The translations under genes were made by a program, and so were the position numbers. From Nelumbo lutea (taxonomy: Eukaryota > Streptophyta > Magnoliopsida > Proteales > Nelumbonaceae), in the NCBI GenBank assembly GCA_022828595.1, contig JAKGHH010000005.1:23077875-23141874 (forward strand): a stretch of 64,000 nt of DNA, in the 5' to 3' direction. The notes below the pieces were generated by a model. That model saw nothing but the letters and a program-made list of their open reading frames with translations. It did not search any database and was not told the DNA's origin. Shown here one piece after another: positions 58,234-64,000 of this stretch; position 1 is the stretch's first letter; every line of letters starts with the position of its first letter.

Positions 58234-59843
58234 TGATGAACTTACAATTTATCTATAATTTTTGAGGACTTTAGCATGGATTTTTATGCCGGTTTTATTA
58301 ATTTTTGCCTTAATTTAGCTTAATGCTAAGAATAAGTTCAGGGATAATCAATCCAAGAAAATGAAGGAAAAAGGCAAGAAAAGAAGGTTCAAAAAGACCA
58401 ATTTCAGTCCAGCCCGGTCATGGAAGCAAGAGAGAGCACTTCGGCCCAAAAAGAGCAAGTGAATTCCTTGAGAAAACCCAAGAAAATAAAGCCTAGCTAT
58501 GAGGAGAATTCGGCCCAGCAAGGAAGGCCCATTTTTATCCCAAATAACAGCCTAGAGTGTAACCCACATGAGCTCAAAAGCAAGCTAAGTTGTAGCCCAA
58601 ATAGCAGCCCAAAGGGAGCTAGGGGCGGCAACTTCTAGGAGTTTCTTGAAGAGAAGGAGGGAGCACTCTAGAAGGTTCATGAGGGGTGTAATACACCCCA
58701 TTCTAGAGGCTTCAAGAAGGGGCAAGAGCCCCCTTGAAAAACTATATAAGGAGGCCTCTAGGAGGGGAGAAAGTTGTTCAATTGCTTGAGAGGAAGGCTC
58801 TCCCACTCTTAGAGGTTCGGCCACCTTGAGAGAAGAGAAGAGAAGAAGGCTAGGCGCAAGGAAGAAGAAGAAGAAGGCCTGAAGGAAGTTCAAGACAAGC
58901 AAGTTAGAAGAAGAAGGTGAGTTCGAATTGAGAGTTTGTGATTCAAAGATCTTCTGTAATAAATCATTTGTAGTTTCATTCTCTTTTGATTTGAATTCAG
59001 TTTCTTAGTTATATGTTCTTTCTTCTTTCTCCTTGTTTCCATTCTTCCTTGATGTATTTCAGCTTGTAAAATTTCAGTTCAGCAATCTAATTCTTTTTTA
59101 TTCATTCAAATGGTCATGCATTGTATTTGAAGTTTCTTGAATAAGGGTGTGATTGTAGATTAATTCGGCCAACTAACCTTCAAAACTCAGATCTGAATTA
59201 TCAGATCTGAATTATCAGATCTGAATTGCTTGAAAGAGAATTCAGATCTGCAATTTTCAGATTGGGCGAATTAATCTACAGCTTGGAATTCCTAGAGTTC
59301 TTGAGAGAGACTCTAGGAATTCAGATCTACTATTCAAGAACTGAATTGAGTGCAAGGTTAGAGATAACTTGCACAATTCAGTTGGTGATCAATTCAGATT
59401 TGAATTGATGCCTTAGAAGTGTTTGAAGAAATGCATGCATGAGGATTAGATTCTTGCTAGAGATAGAAGAACCGTCACTCATGCATAGGATGAACATGCA
59501 CTTGAGAGAGGCTGTTCATGACCTTGGGGTTTCACCAAACCAAGGTTCAATCATGATTCATTCGAATGATCCAAATTGATAGATTGCTGAATTCTGAGAT
59601 TGACATTTATTGCTTACTCTTCTAACCTGAATTGAAGGCAATTGGACCAATGATTTAGATAGATTTTAATTTAGGATTTCTTAGCTTTCATTAGAGTTTT
59701 GATTTATTTGTTGATCAGATAAGAAATGTTCAATTTAGTATTGGTAATTGTTTCCTAAATCCTCGTGGGAACGATACTTCACTCACTACTTTATTACTTG
59801 AACGGCTAGTGCACTTGCTAGTGTCACAATGAGCCACACATCA
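58234..59843 (+). mobile_element. Solo LTR of tRNA-Asp-primed gypsy family
   Basis: TGATGAAC to ACACATCA, 1610 bases, flanked by a perfect 5 bp duplication agatc (58229-58233 and 59844-59848). It splits copia RNase H. It matches the LTR at 61338-62938 nearly base for base over long stretches, so it is young. TATA box at 58742-58751 (ctatataagg). It also holds a 13-base inverted repeat (59286-59298 with 59310-59322) and three copies of tcagatctga at about 59187-59222. Confidence 0.9.
58742..58751 (+). promoter_or_regulatory. TATA box of solo LTR
   Basis: ctatataagg, identical in the second LTR at 61844-61853. Confidence 0.7.
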
Positions 59844-61337
59844 AGATCCCACTAGAAATCGGCATCTGTATACCCCAGAACTTGTAGTGAACTACCATCG
59901 AATACCAGACAAAACTCTTTTGTCCTTCAAAGGTATTTGAGTATGTTCTTCACAGTAGTCCAATGCTCCTGGCCTGAGTTGGCCTGGAACCTACTTACTA
60001 CACTCACCGCCTGAGCAATGTCAGGGCGAGTGCACAGCATGGCATGCATGATGCTCCCTACGACAGAGGCATAGAGAATGTCTTTCATGCCCTCAATCTC
60101 CTCAAACGTCTTGGGAGACATCTTCTTGGAGAGAGTGACTTCGTGCTTGAAAGGAATGTTTCCCTTCTTGGAGTTCTCTATGTTGTACCTACAATTCTGT
60201 CAATATAAGCAGCTTGGGATAATCCTATTGTCCATTTCGATCTATCTCTATAGAGTCGAAGACCTAGTATATAGGAGGCTTCTCCAAGATCTTTCATGGA
60301 GAATTGCGGCGAAAGCCATACTTCGACCGAAGTCAACATTCCTACATCATTCCCAATAAGTAGGATATCATCCACATACAACACCAAGAAGGTGACCTTA
60401 TCCCCATTGGACTTCCTGTATACACAGGGATCATCCGGATTCTGCTCAAAGTCAAACGATTTGACAACAGAGTCAAAACAGATGTTCCAACTTCTAGAAG
60501 CTTTCTTAAGTCCATATATGGATCTATTGAGTTTACATACCATGTGTTCCTAGCCAGTAGCAATGAAGCCTTGTGGGTTGCTGCATGTAGATATCTTCAC
60601 TAAGATCTCCATTTAGGAACGCGATTTTGACATCCATTTGCCAAATTTCGTAATCATGGTATGCTGATATAGCTAGCAGGATCCTAATGGATTTAAGCAT
60701 TGCCACGAGTGAAAAGGTTTCCTCTTAGTCGATGCCTTCTTTTTGAGTATACCCTTTCGCCACCAGACGGGCTTTGTAGGTCTCGATCTTGCCATCGGGG
60801 CCCTTCTTCCTCTTGTAGATCCATTTGCAACCAATTGCTTTTACCCCGGAGGGCAGATCTACTTGAGTCCAGACTCCATTGGCCTCCATCAAGTCCATCT
60901 CAGCTTTCATGGCCTCCACCCACTTCTGGGAATCTATGTCCAACATAGCTTTCGCGTAAGTGACAGGATCCTCCTCACTAGTCAAGGCTTCCACCAGGTA
61001 ACTATCCTGGTCATAACCATATCGGACTGGCGGCCTGGATACTCGAGTGGATCTTTTAGGTTGGTCACTACCTGGAACTTGTGGGACATCTCCCACTGCT
61101 CCTGAGCTCTCCTCATCAAGAACTATTTCCTGACGATGGGAATCCAGGATATAATCAGTTTCTAAGAACTAGGCATTTCGACTGCAGAACACTTTCTGCT
61201 CACTTGGGCCATAGAATAGATAACCCATCAAATCTTTTGGGTAGCCTACAAAGAGGCAACGACTAGTCTTGGATTCCAACTTGTCCGCACTCGTTTTCTT
61301 AACGTGCGCAGGACAACCCCAAATCTTCAAGTGTCTA
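59844..61337 (-). pseudogene. Copia RT and integrase linker, best-preserved copy
   Basis: Read from 61337 down: integrase-RT linker; at 61096-60725, RSTRVSRPPVRYGYDQDSY, KWVEAMKAEMDLMEANGVW, GCKWIYKRKKGPDGK, ARLVAKGYTQKEGID; at 60543-60178, MVCKLNRSIYGLKKASRSWN, FDFEQNPDDPCVYRK and LYVDDILLIG with the catalytic pair intact, then FSMKDLGEASYILGL; at 60121-59927, YASVVGSIMHAMLCTRPDI. Only a handful of stops separate these frames, so this is the youngest pol of the family here. No integrase core: another element interrupts at 61338. Confidence 0.85.
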
Positions 61338-62938
61338 TGATGAACCTACAATTTATCTATATTTTATGAGGTTTTTGCATGAAATTTTATGATGGTTTAA
61401 TTAAATTTTGCCCTATTTTAGCTTGATTGCAAGAAAGATTTCAGGGGGAGCCAAATCAATAAAAAGAAGGCAAAAGCAAGAAAAGAAACCCAAAATTTAC
61501 CAATTTCAGTCCGGCCCAGCCATGAGAGCAAGAGAATTTCCTTCGGCCTAAAAAGAGCAAGTGAATTCCTTGAGAAAACCCAAGAAAATAAAGCCTAGCT
61601 ATGAGGAGAATTCGGCCCAGCAAGGAAGGCCCATTTTTAGCCCAAATAACAGCCTAGAGTGTAGCCCACATGAGCTCAAAAGCAAGCTAAGTTGTAGCCC
61701 AAATAGCAGCCCAAAGGGAGCTAGGGGCGGCAACTTCTAGGAGTTTCTTGAAGAGAAGGAGGGAGCACTCTAGAAGGTTCATGAGGGGTGTAATACACCC
61801 CATTCTAGAGGCTTCAAGAAGGGGCAAGAGCCCCCTTGAAAAACTATATAAGGAGGCCTCTAGGAGGGGAGAAAGTTGTTCAATTGCTTGAGAGGAAGGC
61901 TCTCCCACTCTTAGAGGTTCGGCCACCTTGAGAGAAGAGAAGAAGGCTAGGCGCAAGGAAGAAGAAGAAGGGCTGAAGGAAGTTCAAGACAAGCAAGCTA
62001 GAAGAAGAAGGTGAGTTCGAATTGAGAGTTTGTGATTCAAAGATCTTCTGTAATAAATCATTTGTAGTTTCATTCTCTTTTGATTTGAATTCAGTTTCTT
62101 AGTTATATGTTCTTTCTTCTTTCTCCTTGTTTCCATTCTTCCTTGATGTATTTCAGCTTGTAAAATTTCAGTTCAGCAATCTAATTCTTTTTGATTCATT
62201 CAAATGGTCATGCATTGTATTTGAAGTTTCTTGAATAAGGGTGTGATTGTAGAGTAATTCGGCCAACTAACCTTCAAAACTCAGATCTGAATTCTCAGAT
62301 CTGAGATTGCAAGATCTGAATTGCTTGAAAGAGAATTCAGATCTGCAATTTTTAGATTGGGCGAATTAATCTACAGCTTGGAATTCCTAGAGTGCTTGAG
62401 AGAGACTCTAGGAATTCAGATCTACTATTCAAGAACTGAATTGAGTGCAAGGTTAGAGATAACTTGCACAATTCAGTTGGTGATCAATTCAGATTTGAAT
62501 TGATGCCTTAGAAGTGTTTGAAGAAATGCATGCATGGGGATTAGATTCTTGCTAGAGATAGAAGAACCGTCACTCATGCATAGGATGAACATGCGCTTGA
62601 GAGAGGCTGTTCATGACCTTGGGGTTTCACCAAACCAAGGCTCAATCATGATTCATTCGAATGATCCAAATTGATAGATTGCTGAATTCTGAGATTGACA
62701 TTTACTGCTTACTCTTCTAACTTGATTTGAAGGCAATTGGGCCAATGATTTAGATAGATTTTAATTTAGGATTTCTTAGCTTTCATTAGAGTTTTGATTT
62801 ATTTGTTGATCAGATAAGAAGTGCTCAATTTAGTATTGGTAATTGTTTCCTAAATCCTCGTGGGAACGATACTTCACTCTCTACTTTATTACTTGAACGG
62901 CTAGTGCACTTGCTAGTGTCACAAGGAGCCACACATCA
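61338..62938 (+). mobile_element. 5' LTR of tRNA-Asp-primed gypsy element (Athila-like)
   Basis: TGATGAAC to ACACATCA, 1601 bases, two bases before the primer site. It differs from the solo LTR at 58234 by scattered substitutions and a few small indels. TATA box at 61844-61853, inverted repeat 62381-62393 with 62405-62417. The 3' LTR lies outside the window. Confidence 0.9.
61844..61853 (+). promoter_or_regulatory. TATA box of 5' LTR
   Basis: ctatataagg in the middle of the LTR, at the position expected for an LTR promoter; the same in both copies. Confidence 0.7.
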
Positions 62939-62944
62939 AGTTTT

Positions 62945-62961
62945 TGGCGCCGTTGCCGGGG
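62945..62961 (+). other. Primer binding site, tRNA-Asp
   Basis: tggcgccgttgccgggg is the exact complement of the 3' end of plant tRNA-Asp. This site is typical of Athila and related gypsy elements. Confidence 0.9.
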
Positions 62962-64000
62962 ATTTAGAGAAGCAATATTAGGAAACATTGAGCATTCTTA
63001 ATCTGATCTCATTCAGCATTGCATTCATAGTTGGGTTAATTTGCTAACTTTTTCATTTCAGCTTGGACTGCAACTGCTGTACTACTGTAGTTATGTTTCT
63101 TCTTTCTTAAGTAGATTACTTTCTTTTTTTTTGTTTCAGTTTCATTTTAATAAAGGCATGTTTGATTTCTATTCAATCTTGGTGTTGTTCCCTTTAAAAA
63201 GAAAAAAAAAAAGAAAAAAATTCACATAAACATGAGTGTTGCAGATCTGAGTTGCATTCGGCACTCAGATCAGCAGATTTCAGATCTGCAGCACTCAGCC
63301 GAAAAGAGTTGCTTGTGTTTCAGACTTTATTTTTTTTTCTTTCTTTCATTACAAAAAAAAAACAAATTAAAAAAAAAGGGGAGATCTTTTGAACAACAAG
63401 AGGAGCAATTGAGAATTCGGATCAGAACTCAAATCTGAGTTCAGATCTGAATTCTGCTATTGCAGATCTGCAACAGTTCAGATCTGAGTTCCTCTGAACT
63501 CAGACCTGAACTGATGAAATTTTGAGGGGAATTGGGTGTCATCACCACCCCAATTCACCCTAGGGCACTTCTACTATTCCCCAAAAACAATTTGGTAGCA
63601 ATAACTGAAGGTAAGGCAATTGAGAATTCAGATCCAAACTCAGACTTGAGTTCAGATCTGAATTCTGCTGTTACAGATCTACTCAGTTCAGATCTGAATT
63701 CCTCTGAACTCAGATCTGAACCGATGCAAGTTTGAGGTGAATTGGGTGCCATCACTACCCCAATCCACCCTATGATACATCCAACCTGCCTCAAGGGTGA
63801 ATGGATAGCAAGGAATGAGAGAAATTCAAATCTGAAATGCAGTTGATATGATGTGAGGACTGAACTGATACAGAGCATACTATGAATTCTGGGTGGACTG
63901 AATTCTTGGCTTTACCCACTTGTAACCGAGCTACATTAGCTAAGGAGGTGTATGTTTGGATTGAATAATTGTTATGCCTCAGATATTTAAGAAAAATTAG
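62962..64000 (+). mobile_element. Gypsy leader, incomplete at window end
   Basis: No gag frame begins before 64000. The leader has AT-rich and poly-A/T tracts (63185-63385) and then many tcagatctga-type palindromes. It includes a 211-base tandem duplication. Confidence 0.8.
63411..63780. repeat. 211-base tandem duplication in leader
   Basis: Equivalent points are 63411 and 63622 (gagaattc...). Each copy carries ttcagatctgaattctgct and ends near accccaat(t/c)caccct. Divergence is modest. Confidence 0.85.

Noticed and set aside
58585..58902. 105-residue Leu-rich minus-strand frame in the LTR, also at 61687-61956
   Set aside because: It lies antisense in an LTR, and its presence in both copies follows from LTR identity, not from selection on protein.
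52006..61337. A complete, potentially active copia element
   Set aside because: The forward unit lacks everything after gag, and the inverted unit lacks the 5' LTR, gag and integrase core.

Overview
This window is repeat-dominated nuclear DNA from a flowering plant. The evidence is plant-type LTR retrotransposons (Ty1/copia with an initiator tRNA-Met primer site, Ty3/gypsy Tat/Ogre-type and tRNA-Asp-primed elements), plus fragments of plant gene families (RCE1/UBC12 NEDD8-conjugating enzyme, PLATZ zinc-binding protein, DUF863 protein). No intact host gene was found. Species cannot be assigned from the sequence alone. Calls rest on reading the sequence and on remembered family motifs; no database search was run.

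Layout. (1) 1-12841: an AT-rich, satellite-like array with a higher-order period of about 2.3 kb. It runs forward to 6397 and reappears inverted at 8756-12841, so the two arms form a long inverted repeat around a 2.36 kb spacer. The spacer carries exon 1 of an RCE1/UBC12-like gene with a one-base insertion. (2) 12842-15400: mostly unassigned, with a decayed PLATZ fragment on the minus strand and two short tandem repeats. (3) 15400-20980: a decayed forward Tat/Ogre-like gypsy element (LTR, gag, protease, a putative intron, RT, RNase H, second RNase H). (4) 20981-32900: a copia LTR in the gypsy element, then an inverted copia element (RT start, integrase, gag, leader, LTR). Its leader is split by a 5.0 kb element with PIF/Harbinger-like ends, which carries a DUF863 exon fragment and decayed RNase H pieces. 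(5) 32901-39880: mostly non-coding decayed retroelement sequence, including a T-rich tandem array and an inverted gypsy LTR. (6) 40087-44796: a second, inverted Ogre-like element (possible antisense ORF, RT start, intron, protease, gag end) broken by two copia LTR pieces joined head to head. (7) 44797-61337: a stack of copia pieces: another head-to-head LTR pair, an inverted pol split by a solo LTR, a forward LTR-leader-gag unit followed by a second leader-gag unit, and an inverted LTR-RNase H-RT element. (8) 58234-59843 and 61338-64000: two young insertions of one tRNA-Asp-primed gypsy family into that last copia element. The first is a solo LTR with a perfect 5 bp target duplication, and the second is the 5' part of an element running off the window.

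Relative order of insertion, read from nesting: Ogre-like gypsy first, copia into it, then the solo copia LTR, the Harbinger-like element and the tRNA-Asp-primed gypsy elements into copia. Points most worth follow-up are the inverted repeat with its captured exon, the Harbinger-like carrier of a DUF863 fragment, matching putative introns in two Ogre-like copies, the coding-like frame antisense to the second copy, and paired hairpins conserved in the copia leader.
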